DNA of 64,000 bases from Vibrio sp. ES.051 (GCF_002563795.1 NZ_PDJL01000004.1:930001-994000), one strand, 5' to 3'; shown: positions 1-9,987, counted from the first letter of the stretch. Translations and numbers: made by a program. Notes: generated by a model from the letters alone, not told the origin.

Positions 1-629
1 AGGTGCTGTATCCCGCGATGGAAGACTACCAGTTAGACATCATGATTGGTGAAGGCCCGGCAGCACGTTCCATTAAAATCGACTTGCCTCCATTTACACT
101 TATCGGTGCGACGACTCGTGCTGGTTCATTAACTTCACCATTGCGAGATCGCTTTGGTATCACTCAACGCCTTGAGTTCTATAAGATCAAAGATCTCCAA
201 GATATCGTTCAACGGAGCGCGAACTGTTTAGGTTTATCGATGGAGCCTGAGGGAGCATTAGAGGTGGCTCGACGAGCTCGTGGCACGCCACGTATCGCGA
301 ACCGTTTACTGCGTCGTGTTCGTGATTATGCAGAAGTGAAAGGGAATGGTCATATTTGCCTTGAAGTAGCAGATAAAGCGCTGAATATGCTTGATGTGGA
401 CGCCGAAGGTTTCGATTATATGGACCGTAAGCTACTACTCGCGATTATGGAAAAATTTGGTGGTGGCCCAGTCGGGTTGGATAATATGGCAGCAGCCATA
501 GGCGAAGAGAAAGATACCATTGAAGATGTGCTTGAGCCTTATCTTATTCAGCAAGGCTATTTACAACGCACGCCACGTGGACGAGTCGCCACAGATCGCG
601 CTTATCTTCATTTCGGAATTGAAAAATAA
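1..629 (+). CDS. ruvB: RuvB Holliday junction helicase, C-terminal part (cut by window start)
   Basis: RuvB is the AAA+ motor that drives Holliday-junction branch migration with RuvA and feeds junctions to RuvC. About 208 of the usual ~335 residues are present; the Walker A region lies before the window. Visible parts are the sensor-1 stretch ([10 protein letters not shown]), the arginine-finger segment (SPLRDRFG), the sensor-2/lid helices ([19 protein letters not shown]) and the C-terminal winged helix that binds DNA, ending [16 protein letters not shown]. Reading is uninterrupted from the first base to TAA. An imperfect hairpin with GCTGAG/CTCAGC arms follows around 638-656 but lacks a clear T-run, so it is only a weak terminator candidate. 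Identification is by recognised family sequence and is secure; only the 5' truncation is imposed by the window. Confidence 0.97.
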   Translation, partial: VLYPAMEDYQLDIMIGEGPAARSIKIDLPPFTLIGATTRAGSLTSPLRDRFGITQRLEFYKIKDLQDIVQRSANCLGLSMEPEGALEVARRARGTPRIANRLLRRVRDYAEVKGNGHICLEVADKALNMLDVDAEGFDYMDRKLLLAIMEKFGGGPVGLDNMAAAIGEEKDTIEDVLEPYLIQQGYLQRTPRGRVATDRAYLHFGIEK

Positions 630-813
630 GATTTTAGAGCTGAGTAGTTGTTTTGCTCAGCCTCTTATCATTCGTGACCGACCTCTCATTTATTGAATTT
701 CTTCTCAGACTCACTAGGTAAAAAAAAAGCATTGATTGTTAACGCCACGTTTGCATGCAATGGGTTAGTTCCTCTCTTGATTACTCTCTGGTTACATCCG
801 TATCTAATTGCGC

Positions 814-827
814 TTGATCTGGATCAG
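814..827. promoter_or_regulatory. FNR-like site (distal)
   Basis: The sequence TTGATCTGGATCAG matches the FNR consensus TTGAT-N4-ATCAA at 9 of 10 fixed positions. It lies about 265 bases before cydA and exactly 50 bases before a perfect site. Pairing of a weaker and a perfect site is consistent with oxygen control of cydABX; that role is inferred. Confidence 0.6.
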
Positions 828-863
828 TGTGATGGTTTTTTGTGCAAGTCTGGCGCGTAAACA

Positions 864-877
864 TTGATGTATATCAA
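864..877. promoter_or_regulatory. FNR box (perfect consensus)
   Basis: TTGATGTATATCAA is a full match to TTGAT-N4-ATCAA. FNR is the oxygen-sensing iron-sulfur regulator, and cydAB is a known FNR/ArcA target in E. coli. The site lies about 215 bases upstream of the cydA start, so the promoter probably sits between 880 and 1000. Confidence 0.75.
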
Positions 878-953
878 AGCATATCCCGCCTATAAACCTT
901 TTGAAACAATCTGTTTTTACAAGTAATATTAGTCCTAGCTATATTAGCTGATG

Positions 954-967
954 CTTAACAATTAACT
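954..967. promoter_or_regulatory. Possible ArcA box
   Basis: Read on the minus strand this stretch is GTTAATTGTTAA, two spaced GTTAA-type repeats like the ArcA-P consensus. ArcA activates cyd in related bacteria under low oxygen. Assignment is by motif only. Confidence 0.45.
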
Positions 968-1092
968 AACCAATGAAGCACATTTTTGCAACAAAGGACG
1001 GTGATAATTCAACACTTTTCAAGTGTGAATAACACCTGAATATAGATTGCAATATGTAGAGAGTGTCATTCAGCCGACACATAGGAGTTACC

Positions 1093-2679
1093 ATGATTGA
1101 CGTAGTTGATCTATCGCGGTTGCAATTTGCACTGACAGCGATGTATCACTTCCTATTCGTACCATTGACCCTTGGCATGGCCTTCCTTTTGGCCATTATG
1201 GAATCAATGTACGTAATGACGAACAAGCAAATCTATAAGGACATGACTAAGTTCTGGGGTAAGTTGTTCGGTATTAACTTTGCACTTGGTGTGGCAACAG
1301 GCCTTACCATGGAATTCCAGTTTGGTACTAACTGGTCGTATTACTCCCACTATGTTGGTGATATCTTCGGTGCGCCGCTGGCGATAGAAGCACTTGTCGC
1401 ATTCTTCCTAGAGTCAACTTTTGTTGGTCTATTTTTCTTCGGGTGGGATCGTCTATCTAAACGCCAGCACTTAGCGGTTACTTGGCTTGTTGCTCTAGGC
1501 TCTAACTTCTCTGCACTTTGGATCCTTATCGCAAACGGCTGGATGCAAAACCCTGTAGGCGCGGACTTCAACTTCGAAACCATGCGAATGGAAATGGTGA
1601 GCTTCTCCGAAGTTATCCTAAACCCAGTAGCTCAGGTTAAGTTCGTGCATACGGTGGCTTCTGGTTACACTTGTGGCGCAATGTTTATTCTAGGCATCAG
1701 TTCATACTACCTATTAAAAGGTCGTGATGTTGCGTTCGCTCGCCGATCATTCGCTATTGCCGCTTCATTCGGTATTGCCGCGATTTTATCAACAATCGTT
1801 CTGGGTGATGAGTCTGGATACGAGCTGGGTGAAGTTCAAAAAGTAAAATTAGCTGCAATCGAAGCAGAGTGGCACACTGAGCCAGCGCCGGCAGCGTTTA
1901 CGTTATTTGGTGTACCTAACCAAGAAACCATGCACACAGATTACGCGATTAAGATCCCTTACGTAATGGGTATTATTGCCACACGTTCTTTTGATGAGCA
2001 GGTTACTGGTCTGCGCGATTTACGCGATGATCACGTTGACCGTATTCGTAACGGTATGTTCGCGTACGAGCTACTTGAAAAGCTACGAGCGGGTGACAAA
2101 TCTGACGCTAACATGACGGCATTTGATGAAGTGAAAGGCGACCTAGGTTACGGCCTATTGCTAAAGCGCTACACAGACAACGTAGTTGATGCAACAGAAG
2201 AGCAAATCCAAGCCGCTGCGGATGACTCTATCCCTACAGTATGGCCGTTATTCTGGTCGTTCCGTATCATGGTTGCTTGTGGTTTCATCATGTTATTCGT
2301 CTTCGGTGCGGCATTTGTCCAAACCTGTCGTCAGAAAATTGAGCAAAAACAATGGATTCTTAAAGCGGCGCTATTGAGTATTCCACTACCGTGGATCGCG
2401 ATTGAAGCAGGTTGGTTTGTTGCTGAATATGGCCGTCAGCCATGGGCTGTCGGTGAGATTTTACCAGTACACGTAGCTGCATCTGCACTGACTGCAGGTC
2501 AAATCTGGACTTCACTATTCGCAATTCTGGCGCTTTACACGGTATTCCTAATTGCAGAAGTTTACCTAATGTTGAAATTCGCTCGTAAAGGCCCTAGTAG
2601 CCTGAAAACGGGTCGCTACCACTTTGAGCAAAACACTGACTCTGTTGAAGACAAAGTTAGTCGCCAAGTAGAAGCGTAA
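1093..2679 (+). CDS. cydA: Cytochrome bd ubiquinol oxidase subunit I (CydA)
   Basis: CydA carries haems b558, b595 and d and the quinol site of the high-affinity terminal oxidase in the inner membrane. The 528-residue product is usual for the family. His19 (TAMYHF) is the expected haem ligand near the N-terminus; [10 protein letters not shown] supplies a second conserved His, and [12 protein letters not shown] is the conserved motif after the Q-loop. Several hydrophobic helices run along the chain. The start is the ATG at 1093 after TAGGAG; the open frame extends 30 bases further upstream but those codons are not conserved. cydB follows after 17 bases with its own AAGGAG, so the genes form one operon with cydX and ybgE. 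Regulation by FNR and ArcA is suggested by the upstream sites. Confidence 0.97.
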   Translation: MIDVVDLSRLQFALTAMYHFLFVPLTLGMAFLLAIMESMYVMTNKQIYKDMTKFWGKLFGINFALGVATGLTMEFQFGTNWSYYSHYVGDIFGAPLAIEALVAFFLESTFVGLFFFGWDRLSKRQHLAVTWLVALGSNFSALWILIANGWMQNPVGADFNFETMRMEMVSFSEVILNPVAQVKFVHTVASGYTCGAMFILGISSYYLLKGRDVAFARRSFAIAASFGIAAILSTIVLGDESGYELGEVQKVKLAAIEAEWHTEPAPAAFTLFGVPNQETMHTDYAIKIPYVMGIIATRSFDEQVTGLRDLRDDHVDRIRNGMFAYELLEKLRAGDKSDANMTAFDEVKGDLGYGLLLKRYTDNVVDATEEQIQAAADDSIPTVWPLFWSFRIMVACGFIMLFVFGAAFVQTCRQKIEQKQWILKAALLSIPLPWIAIEAGWFVAEYGRQPWAVGEILPVHVAASALTAGQIWTSLFAILALYTVFLIAEVYLMLKFARKGPSSLKTGRYHFEQNTDSVEDKVSRQVEA

Positions 2680-2696
2680 GGCAAGGAGATAACAAG

Positions 2697-3833
2697 ATGT
2701 TTGATTACGAAATCTTGCGATTCATCTGGTGGGTACTGATCGGGGTTCTACTAGTTGGTTTTGCAGTAACAGACGGTTTCGATATGGGTGTAGGCGCGCT
2801 TGTACCTATTATCGGTAAAAACGACACACAACGTCGTGTCATGATTAACTCAATTGCTCCTCACTGGGATGGTAACCAAGTTTGGCTTATCACTGCTGGT
2901 GGTGCATTGTTCGCAGCTTGGCCTTTGGTCTACGCAACATCGTTCTCAGGTTTCTACCTGGCAATGATATTAACGCTTGCCGCGCTCTGGTTACGTCCAC
3001 TGGGTTTGGACTACCGTTCAAAGATTGAAGATCCAAAATGGCGCAGCACATGGGATATCTGTATCTCAATCAGTGGCTTTGTTCCGCCAATCATCTTTGG
3101 TGTGGCGTTTGGTAACCTACTACAAGGTGTACCATTCCAATTGAGTGAGTTCTTGATGCCAACGTACCATGGCTCATTCTTCGGTCTGTTAAACCCATTT
3201 GCACTGCTGTGTGGCCTAGTAAGCTTGTTCATGATTTTGATGCAAGGTTCGACTTGGCTACAAATGAAAACAACTGGCGAAGTGCATGTGCGTGCTCGCA
3301 ATGTTGCCCAGCTGTCTGGTTTACTAACTGTTGCTGCGTTTGTCGCGGCTGGTTTCTGGATCCAAAACATTGATGGTTACGTCATTGTTGGCGGTATCGA
3401 TACTAACGCAGCTTCTAACCCTCTAAACAAAGAGGTAATCCGAGAAGCTGGTGCGTGGATGAAGAACTTTGAAAACTACTCACTACTATGGGCTGCTCCT
3501 GTATTAGGTGTTGCAATGCCGCTTCTTGCTGTATTGGCATCTCGTCTTGAAAAATGTGCGATTTCGTTCATTACTTCAAGCTTGGGTGTGGCTGGTGTTA
3601 TCTTTACTGCAGGTTTTGCGATGTTCCCATTCATCATGCCTTCAGACTTAATGCCAAGCCACAGCTTAACAATGTGGGATGCAACGTCATCTGAATTGAC
3701 TCTGAACCTAATGACAGGCGTGGCGTTTGTGATGGTTCCAATCATCCTAGGTTACACATCTTGGACTTACTACAAGATGTTTGGTCGCCTTGATGATCAG
3801 TACATTGAAGATAACAAAAACTCACTTTACTAA
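2697..3833 (+). CDS. cydB: Cytochrome bd ubiquinol oxidase subunit II (CydB)
   Basis: CydB is the second integral subunit of the bd oxidase and packs against CydA; in E. coli it carries the structural quinone. The 378 residues match the E. coli family length. Recognisable motifs are the N-terminal IRFIWWVLIGVLLVGFAVTDGFDMG and GNQVWLITAGGALFAAWP, both hallmarks of CydB. Multiple hydrophobic helices are apparent, ending with the typical GYTSWTYYKMFGRL. It starts at an ATG with AAGGAG eight bases upstream and lies between cydA and cydX, so it is co-transcribed with both. Confidence 0.97.
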   Translation: MFDYEILRFIWWVLIGVLLVGFAVTDGFDMGVGALVPIIGKNDTQRRVMINSIAPHWDGNQVWLITAGGALFAAWPLVYATSFSGFYLAMILTLAALWLRPLGLDYRSKIEDPKWRSTWDICISISGFVPPIIFGVAFGNLLQGVPFQLSEFLMPTYHGSFFGLLNPFALLCGLVSLFMILMQGSTWLQMKTTGEVHVRARNVAQLSGLLTVAAFVAAGFWIQNIDGYVIVGGIDTNAASNPLNKEVIREAGAWMKNFENYSLLWAAPVLGVAMPLLAVLASRLEKCAISFITSSLGVAGVIFTAGFAMFPFIMPSDLMPSHSLTMWDATSSELTLNLMTGVAFVMVPIILGYTSWTYYKMFGRLDDQYIEDNKNSLY

Positions 3834-3845
3834 GGAGCATTTACT

Positions 3846-3953
3846 ATGTGGTATTTCGCATGGATTCTAGGTGTACTACTTGCTTGTGCATTCGGTATCA
3901 TCAACGCTCTTTGGCTAGAGCACTCAGAAATGATGGATAAAGACAGTGAGTAA
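3846..3953 (+). CDS. cydX: Cytochrome bd accessory subunit CydX (35 aa)
   Basis: A 35-residue single-helix protein beginning MWYFAWILGVLLACAFGIIN and ending LWLEHSEMMDKDSE. CydX stabilises the haems of cytochrome bd in the inner membrane. The MWYFAWILG start, the central hydrophobic helix and the acidic tail are characteristic. It starts 12 bases after cydB with AAGGAG upstream, and its last 8 bases overlap the GTG start of ybgE, implying coupled translation. Short genes like this are easily missed by automatic calling. Confidence 0.95.
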   Translation: MWYFAWILGVLLACAFGIINALWLEHSEMMDKDSE

Positions 3954-4248
3954 TCTCGCTGTTAAGGTAGCTGAGCTACACGCACCAATGGATAAGACTC
4001 TTCTCAGAGTCTTATCTCTCATCCTTGGCTTTATGCACGTAGGACTGGTGATGTGGGAGCCTGAGGCTTACCATCAAGCGATTGGTGGGTTTAATGCGGT
4101 GATTGCGCCAGCGTTAATCTGGGCAGTGTGCTCAAGTATGGTCTACGGCGTGGGGTTTAAACCAAGAAAATGGTATTGGCAGTTGTTGTTCAGTCCCTAT
4201 TTCTCGTTAGCTATCTTAATGTATTTAACGGCACTTTATTTCATCTAG
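3946..4248 (+). CDS. ybgE: Cyd operon protein YbgE
   Basis: YbgE is a small membrane protein encoded behind cydABX in many gamma-proteobacteria; its role is unproven. The 100 residues contain three likely membrane helices, around 19-35 (VLSLILGFMHVGLVMW), 45-63 and 75-98. The GTG start overlaps the end of cydX by 8 bases, consistent with translational coupling. A strong terminator follows, ending the operon. Family assignment rests on position plus the LRVLSLILGFMHVGLVMWEP segment. Confidence 0.88.
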   Translation: MSNLAVKVAELHAPMDKTLLRVLSLILGFMHVGLVMWEPEAYHQAIGGFNAVIAPALIWAVCSSMVYGVGFKPRKWYWQLLFSPYFSLAILMYLTALYFI

Positions 4249-4293
4249 AATGAAATACGCGGTTATAAAGGCGGTTATTAAATCATTGAATAA

Positions 4294-4322
4294 AAGCTAG
4301 GCGTCTTGCCTAGCTTTTTTAT
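4294..4322 (+). terminator. Rho-independent terminator after ybgE
   Basis: Arms AAGCTAGGC and GCCTAGCTT enclose a 5-base loop and are followed by a T-run. It closes the cydABX-ybgE operon and separates it from the Tol-Pal operon. Confidence 0.9.
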
Positions 4323-4422
4323 TTTTTCTACAAAAATCGAAAATATGCTTCCCACTCGGTGCCAATTGTTGCTGCTTAAGTTATAGTGGCCACTTTAAAG
4401 AATTGAATACATTGGGACTCTT

Positions 4423-4842
4423 TTGCAAGGCACATCAAATTTCTTCCGCTGGCCGATCACCGTGTACTATGAAGACACGGATGCGGGCGGTGTTGTATAT
4501 CATTCAAACTATCTAAAATTCTTTGAACGTGCACGAACTGAGATGCTGCGTTCAAAAGGCATCTCTCAACATGTGCTATTGGAACAAAATATAGGCTTTG
4601 TTGTCCGACACATGGATATCGATTTCAATCACGGAGCGAGATTGGACGAACAGTTGACCGTTTTAACCCGAGTGTCAGAAATAAAACGTGCATCCCTGCA
4701 ATTCTGTCAAGAGTTAGTCAATGATCAAGGCAAGATATTGTGTAAGACCTCTGTTAAGGTAGCATGTATCAATAATAAGAAAATGAAACCAATAGCTATT
4801 CCAACCTTTATCAATTCGGAGCTAATAAATAGTGACTGCTGA
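4423..4842 (+). CDS. ybgC: Tol-Pal-associated acyl-CoA thioesterase YbgC
   Basis: YbgC is a cytoplasmic hotdog-fold acyl-CoA thioesterase, first gene of the tol-pal operon. The 139-residue length and the active-site segment [20 protein letters not shown] with the conserved Asp identify it. The likely start is a TTG that gives the usual N-terminus before [15 protein letters not shown]; no ATG lies in frame before that motif. Its last 11 bases overlap the GTG start of tolQ. The function in envelope maintenance is not settled for the family. Confidence 0.93.
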   Translation: MQGTSNFFRWPITVYYEDTDAGGVVYHSNYLKFFERARTEMLRSKGISQHVLLEQNIGFVVRHMDIDFNHGARLDEQLTVLTRVSEIKRASLQFCQELVNDQGKILCKTSVKVACINNKKMKPIAIPTFINSELINSDC

Positions 4843-5530
4843 TATTTCCATTTTAGATCTCTTTCTTCAAGCCAGTCTGTTGGTAAAACTCGTGATGTTG
4901 ACATTGCTTGGCATGTCAATCGCGTCATGGGCGATGATCATGAAGCGAAGCAAAGTACTGTCTCAGGCGACAAAGAATGCAGAGTCATTTGAAGATAAGT
5001 TCTGGTCAGGTACCGATCTTTCGCAGCTTTATCAAAAAGTGAAAGCGCGTAAAGACGATATCTTCGGCACAGAAGAAATTTTTTATGCTGGCTTTACCGA
5101 GTTCGCTCGTCTACGTAAGAGCAATGCAAACTCGCCAGCATACATCATGGAAGGTACGGGCCGTGCGATGCGCGTCGCTGTATCACGTGAAGTCGATGAG
5201 TTAGAAACCAGTTTACCTTTTCTTGCAACAGTCGGGTCTATCAGCCCTTACATCGGCCTATTCGGCACTGTTTGGGGGATTATGCACGCGTTTATCGCAC
5301 TAGGCGAGGTTAAACAAGCTACGTTATCTATGGTTGCTCCGGGCATTGCAGAAGCTTTGATCGCAACAGCGATGGGTCTATTTGCTGCGATTCCTGCTGT
5401 TATGGCTTACAACCGTTTAAGTAACAAAGTAAGTAAACTAGAGCATACTTACGCCACCTTCTCAGAAGAATTCCACAGCATCCTTCATCGTCAAGCGATG
5501 GCTGGCCGAGACAGCGCGGATAAGGAATAA
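4832..5530 (+). CDS. tolQ: Tol-Pal proton channel subunit TolQ
   Basis: TolQ is the inner-membrane stator of the Tol energy module, forming a proton channel with TolR and driving TolA during cell division. The 232-residue protein has the three expected membrane helices, near residues 14-34, 135-158 and 170-192. The conserved segment is [22 protein letters not shown], followed by [25 protein letters not shown]. The start is GTG at 4832 inside the 3' end of ybgC. tolR begins 3 bases after the stop codon, so expression is coupled. Confidence 0.97.
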   Translation: MTADISILDLFLQASLLVKLVMLTLLGMSIASWAMIMKRSKVLSQATKNAESFEDKFWSGTDLSQLYQKVKARKDDIFGTEEIFYAGFTEFARLRKSNANSPAYIMEGTGRAMRVAVSREVDELETSLPFLATVGSISPYIGLFGTVWGIMHAFIALGEVKQATLSMVAPGIAEALIATAMGLFAAIPAVMAYNRLSNKVSKLEHTYATFSEEFHSILHRQAMAGRDSADKE

Positions 5531-5533
5531 AGC

Positions 5534-5977
5534 ATGGCGGGTTATCAACCTAAAAAGCGGAAAATGACAGCGGAGATCAACGTTGTACCTTATATCGATG
5601 TAATGCTCGTACTGTTGATCATTTTTATGGCGACCGCACCTTTTGTAACCCAAGGTGTGGATGTCGATCTTCCAAAAACATCAACAGCGGAATCAATGCA
5701 AGAACTGGCTGGTGAAACTGATAGTAGTTTTATCATTATCGAAATCGACCGTGACGGTAACTTAGGGTTAAGTGTGAATGACGAAGAGGTTCAGCGCGGT
5801 CTATCACTGCAAGACGTGATTGTGAGAGTAAAAGCTGAACGCTCTATTAAACCTGATTCTCCAGTTGCGGTTGGTGGTGATGCAGCGACGCCATACGCTG
5901 ACGTCGTATTGTTACTTGACGAACTAAGCCGTGCAGGTATCCCCAAAGTGGGTCTGATGACCGATATCAGGGAATAG
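5534..5977 (+). CDS. tolR: Tol-Pal subunit TolR
   Basis: TolR is the ExbD-like partner of TolQ; one N-terminal helix carries the proton-conducting Asp and a periplasmic domain binds the wall. The 147 residues begin with a cytoplasmic Lys/Arg patch, then the helix containing EINVVPYIDVMLVLLIIFM (roughly 15-40) with the key Asp in YIDVML. The periplasmic part carries DVDLPKTSTA. It is placed between tolQ and tolA with 3- and 13-base gaps. Confidence 0.97.
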   Translation: MAGYQPKKRKMTAEINVVPYIDVMLVLLIIFMATAPFVTQGVDVDLPKTSTAESMQELAGETDSSFIIIEIDRDGNLGLSVNDEEVQRGLSLQDVIVRVKAERSIKPDSPVAVGGDAATPYADVVLLLDELSRAGIPKVGLMTDIRE

Positions 5978-5990
5978 ACATCGAATATCT

Positions 5991-7058
5991 ATGAAAGAGA
6001 ACAAGAAGAAATCCAACCAATACACCAAACCGATAATGATATCGGTTGGTTTGCATGCGATTCTTGTTGCAGCTTTACTTTGGGGAGCAGACTTCACAAT
6101 GTCTAAACCAGAGCCAACAGGGCAGATGGTTCAGGCAGTGGTGATTGATCCAAAACTTGTTCAACAGCAAGCGAAAGAAATTCGTCAGCAGCGCGAGAAG
6201 GCAGCCAAAAAAGAGCAAGACCGTCTTGATAAACTAAGGCGTGAAGCAGAGCAGCTAGAGAAAAATCGCAAAGCTGAAGAGGAGCAAATTCGTAAGCTAA
6301 AAGAACAACAAGCGAAAGATGCACAAGCCGCTCGTGAAGCAGAAGCTGAGCGTAAGAAAAAAGAACAAGCGCGCAGAGCGGAAGAAGAACGTGCCCGCAA
6401 AGAAAAACAACGCGCAGCCAAGCTTGAAAAAGAACGTAAAGCTAAAGAAGAAGCGGTACGTAAAGCTGAGCAGGAGCGTTTAGCCAAAGAAGCGGCGATT
6501 GCCCAAGCAGAAGAACAACGTTTGGCGCGTGAAAAAGCAGCAAAAGAAGCAGAAGAAAAAGCTCGTCGTGAACGAGAGGCTGCAAAAAAGGCGGAGCAAG
6601 AGCGTATTGCCAAAGAAAAAGCCGCGAAAGAAGCCGCAGAGCGAGAACGTAAAGCCAAAGAAGCGGCAGAGCGAGCTGAGCGAGAGCGGAAAGTACAAGA
6701 AGCTGCATTAGATGATATTTTTTCGGGCCTAGAAGATGAGGTAAGTAAAAACAGTGCAGCTCGTAACCAATTTATTGATGATGAAATTGCTCGTATGTCA
6801 TCTATCTATACTCAAAACATTCAGCAAAAGTTGATTAAGGATGACTACTTGCTGGGAAAGGAGTGTAGAGTCAACATCAAATTGATTCCGACCGGAACCG
6901 ATATGATGGTATCTGGTGTTACCGTGTTAGGTGGCGACACTCGAGTATGTGCAGCGGCGAAGCGAGCGATAGCTCAGGTAGGAACTTTCCCTAAGTCTTC
7001 AGAAGCTGCGGTCAATAAACGACTAAAAGATATCAACTTAACTGTTGCTTTGGACTAA
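5991..7058 (+). CDS. tolA: Tol-Pal trans-periplasmic protein TolA
   Basis: TolA links the TolQR motor to Pal across the periplasm. The 355 residues show the three expected domains: a short cytoplasmic tail and one membrane helix (about 16-34), a very long Ala/Lys/Glu/Arg-rich coiled helix (about 55-240), and a globular C-terminal domain with paired cysteines (LGKECRVNIKLIP and VCAAAKRAIAQVG) that binds Pal and TolB. The central domain is low complexity at DNA level and creates long spurious open frames on both strands. The order tolQ-R-A-B-pal confirms identity. Confidence 0.96.
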   Translation: MKENKKKSNQYTKPIMISVGLHAILVAALLWGADFTMSKPEPTGQMVQAVVIDPKLVQQQAKEIRQQREKAAKKEQDRLDKLRREAEQLEKNRKAEEEQIRKLKEQQAKDAQAAREAEAERKKKEQARRAEEERARKEKQRAAKLEKERKAKEEAVRKAEQERLAKEAAIAQAEEQRLAREKAAKEAEEKARREREAAKKAEQERIAKEKAAKEAAERERKAKEAAERAERERKVQEAALDDIFSGLEDEVSKNSAARNQFIDDEIARMSSIYTQNIQQKLIKDDYLLGKECRVNIKLIPTGTDMMVSGVTVLGGDTRVCAAAKRAIAQVGTFPKSSEAAVNKRLKDINLTVALD

Positions 7059-7070
7059 AAGGAATAAGAC

Positions 7071-8423
7071 GTGATTAGACGCCTTTTACTAGGAATGTTT
7101 GTACTGTTTAGCAGTATGACAAATGTGGCGAATGCCGCATTAGAGTTGGTCATTACCGATGGTATTGATTCAGCACGACCAATTGCTGTTGTTCCGTTTA
7201 AGTGGGAGGGCACTCAAGCGCTTCCAACGGATATTTCGGCTGTGATTGCATCGGATTTGCAGCGCAGTGGTAAATTCAGCCCAGTTCCAACCAGCAAGAT
7301 GCCACAAACGCCATTTAGTGAATCAGAAGTCAATTTTGATGCTTGGACTACTCTCGGCGCAGATGCTTTGCTCACTGGCTCAATCAAGCAAAACGAGCAA
7401 GGTAATTATGTGATTAACTACCAACTTGTTGATATTGTTCGTGGCCAGTTAACGGGCGGAAAGAGCAAAGCATTGGGTAGTGATGGGGAGTTAGTTCTCT
7501 CTAAAGATCACGTGCTTTTCAATAAAGTAGCAACCGTTGAAGGGCCACGTATGCGTGAGTATGCTCACCGTATTTCTGACCTTGTCTATGAGGAATTGAC
7601 AGGTGACCGTGGTGCTTTCATGACGCGTATTGCTTATGTGGTGGTGAATGATAAAGATCGCTTCCCGTATCAGCTGCGTGTGGCTGATTATGATGGCTAT
7701 AACGAGCGTTTAGTTTTGCGGTCTAAACAACCCTTGATGTCGCCATCATGGTCGCCGGATGGGCAAAAGCTGGCGTACGTAAGCTTCCAAAATGGGCAAG
7801 CGGAAATTTTCATCATGAACATCTACACAGGTGAGCGTGAAAAGGTAACGTCATACCCACGTCATAACGGTGCGCCAAAATTTTCGCCTGATGGCAATAA
7901 GTTAGCGCTTGTTCTCTCCAAGACGGGTTCACTTCATGTTTATACTTTGGATCTAAAAACTCGTAAGCTAACACAAATTACGCGTGGCAGATCTAATAAT
8001 ACCGAACCGTTCTGGTATCCAGATGGAAAATCGTTGATCTTGACATCGGATAGGGGTGGTAAACCACAGATTTATCAAGTAAATTTGGACAGCGGTTCTA
8101 CTAACCGTTTGACTTGGCAAGGTAGCCAGAATTTGGGTGGTCAGATTACTTCAGATGGACGATTCCTCGTAATGGTGAATCGTAGTAATTCAGGATTTAA
8201 TTTGGCAAAACAAGATTTGGAAACAGGTGCTCTTCAAGTCTTAACTAAGACCTTGCTTGATGAGTCTCCTAGTATTGCCCCAAATGGTGGCATGGTCGTC
8301 TATAGCTCGATTTACAATAAGAAAAACGTACTATCAATGGTGTCAATTGATGGTCGATTTAAAGCGAGATTACCGGCAACAAATGGGCGTGTTCGAGCGC
8401 CTGCATGGTCACCGTTTTTGTAG
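7071..8423 (+). CDS. tolB: Tol-Pal periplasmic beta-propeller TolB
   Basis: TolB is the periplasmic regulator of the Pal-TolA interaction. The 450 residues start with a Sec signal peptide ([22 protein letters not shown], cleavage after ANA), followed by an alpha/beta N-domain and a six-bladed propeller seen as repeated blade motifs such as [32 protein letters not shown] and [15 protein letters not shown]. The GTG start sits 12 bases after tolA. pal follows after 30 bases. Confidence 0.97.
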   Translation: MIRRLLLGMFVLFSSMTNVANAALELVITDGIDSARPIAVVPFKWEGTQALPTDISAVIASDLQRSGKFSPVPTSKMPQTPFSESEVNFDAWTTLGADALLTGSIKQNEQGNYVINYQLVDIVRGQLTGGKSKALGSDGELVLSKDHVLFNKVATVEGPRMREYAHRISDLVYEELTGDRGAFMTRIAYVVVNDKDRFPYQLRVADYDGYNERLVLRSKQPLMSPSWSPDGQKLAYVSFQNGQAEIFIMNIYTGEREKVTSYPRHNGAPKFSPDGNKLALVLSKTGSLHVYTLDLKTRKLTQITRGRSNNTEPFWYPDGKSLILTSDRGGKPQIYQVNLDSGSTNRLTWQGSQNLGGQITSDGRFLVMVNRSNSGFNLAKQDLETGALQVLTKTLLDESPSIAPNGGMVVYSSIYNKKNVLSMVSIDGRFKARLPATNGRVRAPAWSPFL

Positions 8424-8453
8424 TAATAAGTTTGATTAATAAAGGAAAATAAG

Positions 8454-8978
8454 ATGCAACTGAACAAGGTTCTAAAAGGGCTATTAATAGCACTTCCTGT
8501 AATGGCTGTGACAGCGTGTAGTTCAAGCGATGATGCTGCTTCTAATACTGGCGCGGTAACAAACAATAATGGCGCTGTTGAAACGACAGTAGCTACGCCA
8601 ATCGATCAAAGCGGCCAGCTAACTGAGCAAGAGCTAAAAGAGCAAGCGCTACGTGAAACTCAAACAATCTACTTTGCGTTTGATAACTCAACAATTGCAG
8701 CAGATTACGAAGAGATGCTAGCAGCGCACGCTTCTTACCTAAGCAAGAACCCGGCTCTTGACGTAACTATCGAAGGTCATGCAGACGAACGCGGTACACC
8801 TGAATACAACATCGCTTTAGGTGAGCGTCGTGCACAAGCGGTTTCGAACTACCTGCAAGCTCTGGGCGTTCAAGCAGATCAAGTCTCAATCGTTAGCTAC
8901 GGTGAAGAGAAGCCACTTCTTCTGGGTCAATCTGATGAAGTTTACGCTAAGAACCGTCGCGCGGTTCTAGTATACTAA
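8454..8978 (+). CDS. pal: Peptidoglycan-associated lipoprotein Pal
   Basis: Pal is an outer-membrane lipoprotein that binds meso-diaminopimelate of peptidoglycan. The 174-residue precursor has a lipoprotein signal with Cys22 (PVMAVTAC) as the lipidation site, a Ser/Asn-rich linker, and an OmpA-like domain from about residue 65: [40 protein letters not shown]. Ser after Cys22 is consistent with outer-membrane sorting. A good ribosome site (AAAGGA) precedes the ATG. It is the sixth gene of the operon. Confidence 0.97.
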   Translation: MQLNKVLKGLLIALPVMAVTACSSSDDAASNTGAVTNNNGAVETTVATPIDQSGQLTEQELKEQALRETQTIYFAFDNSTIAADYEEMLAAHASYLSKNPALDVTIEGHADERGTPEYNIALGERRAQAVSNYLQALGVQADQVSIVSYGEEKPLLLGQSDEVYAKNRRAVLVY

Positions 8979-8993
8979 TTCGAGGTAATCCTC

Positions 8994-9749
8994 ATGTTCA
9001 GTAACACTAAGCGCGCTGTTGCGCTTACGTTACTGGCAAGTGCAGCGAATCTTGCGTTCGCTGCACCAGCTCCAGTATCCGATCTCAACAGCACATCTTC
9101 AGTCTCAAAGAGCCGAGTCTCTTCCGAAACGGACGTCGAGCGTTTAGAGCGTTTGCTACAAAATCGCAACCGTGTCCAACTCCAAATGCAACAGCAAATT
9201 GACCAAATGTCACAAGAGATCAGTGAACTCAGAGGTCAACTGGAGAGGAATAGCTATGAAATGCAGCAAATGTTGCAGCGGCAACGTGAGCTATTTGTCG
9301 AGCTAGACCGTGTGCGTGGTGAAATAAAATCAGCGCCCATACAAGAGACAAAACCTGCGAAAACCGGTGGCCAGTACACGCCTAACGTTGATGAGCAAAC
9401 AGCATATCAAAATGCTGTCGATCTTATTCTCAAAAAGCGTGACTACGCAGGTGCTATCGCAGCATTCCAACAATTCCAGCAAGATTATCCCGATTCCACT
9501 TACTCTGCGAACTCATATTATTGGCTAGGCCAATTGTATTACGCTAAAAAGCAGGATGAAGAAGCGGTAAAAAGCTTTGCGACCGTGGTTTCTTATCAAG
9601 ACTCCAATAAGCGAGCTGACTCTCTGGTTAAGTTAGGTGATATTGCTGAGCGCAACAACAATGCAGCGCAAGCGAAAAAATACTACCAACAAGTGGTTGA
9701 TGAATACCCCGGTAGCGCATCTGCAAAACTTGCTAGCTCTAAGCTTTAA
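8994..9749 (+). CDS. cpoB: Cell division coordinator CpoB (YbgF)
   Basis: CpoB is a periplasmic protein that coordinates PBP1B-driven wall synthesis with Tol-mediated outer-membrane constriction. The 251 residues show a signal peptide (ending ANLAFA), an N-terminal trimerising coiled coil at about 45-100 (QNRNRVQLQMQQQIDQMSQ), a linker, and C-terminal TPR repeats from about 130 (AYQNAVDLILKKRDYAGAIAAFQQF and YYWLGQLYYAKKQDEEAVKSFA). It is the last gene of the tol-pal operon and is followed by a terminator. Confidence 0.95.
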   Translation: MFSNTKRAVALTLLASAANLAFAAPAPVSDLNSTSSVSKSRVSSETDVERLERLLQNRNRVQLQMQQQIDQMSQEISELRGQLERNSYEMQQMLQRQRELFVELDRVRGEIKSAPIQETKPAKTGGQYTPNVDEQTAYQNAVDLILKKRDYAGAIAAFQQFQQDYPDSTYSANSYYWLGQLYYAKKQDEEAVKSFATVVSYQDSNKRADSLVKLGDIAERNNNAAQAKKYYQQVVDEYPGSASAKLASSKL

Positions 9750-9761
9750 TCAACAACATTT

Positions 9762-9788
9762 AAAAAGGAAGCCAAAGCTTCCTTTTTC
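9762..9788 (+). terminator. Terminator of the tol-pal operon
   Basis: GGAAGC/GCTTCC arms extended by an A-run and T-run around a CAAA loop. Confidence 0.88.
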
Positions 9789-9987
9789 TTTATGTATACT
9801 GAAATACCCTCAAAGAGCAGCGTTCAGGCGTCGCCTTAATCGTTTTTGCTGCCTCTTCTTACGGCGAAATGCTAAACGTAACAAAGATATACGGCTAGAC
9901 CGCTAGAAATCCCTGCTACAGGTTGGTTTTTGAAAATCAACAAGGTTACAATGTTCGGATTAGAGGAAGTTGCGTAGAGTAAGAGCA

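Larger units (their letters stand above)
630..1092. other. Intergenic region with cyd promoter elements
   Basis: 463 bases without a supported gene. The 3' half holds two FNR-like sites and an ArcA-like stretch, annotated separately. The rest is AT-rich sequence containing an A-run near 720 in which I recognise nothing else. Confidence 0.6.

Noticed and set aside
6103..6711. Several long open frames on both strands inside tolA
   Set aside because: They are by-products of the repetitive Ala/Lys/Glu codons of the TolA coiled coil; no ribosome sites and low-complexity products.
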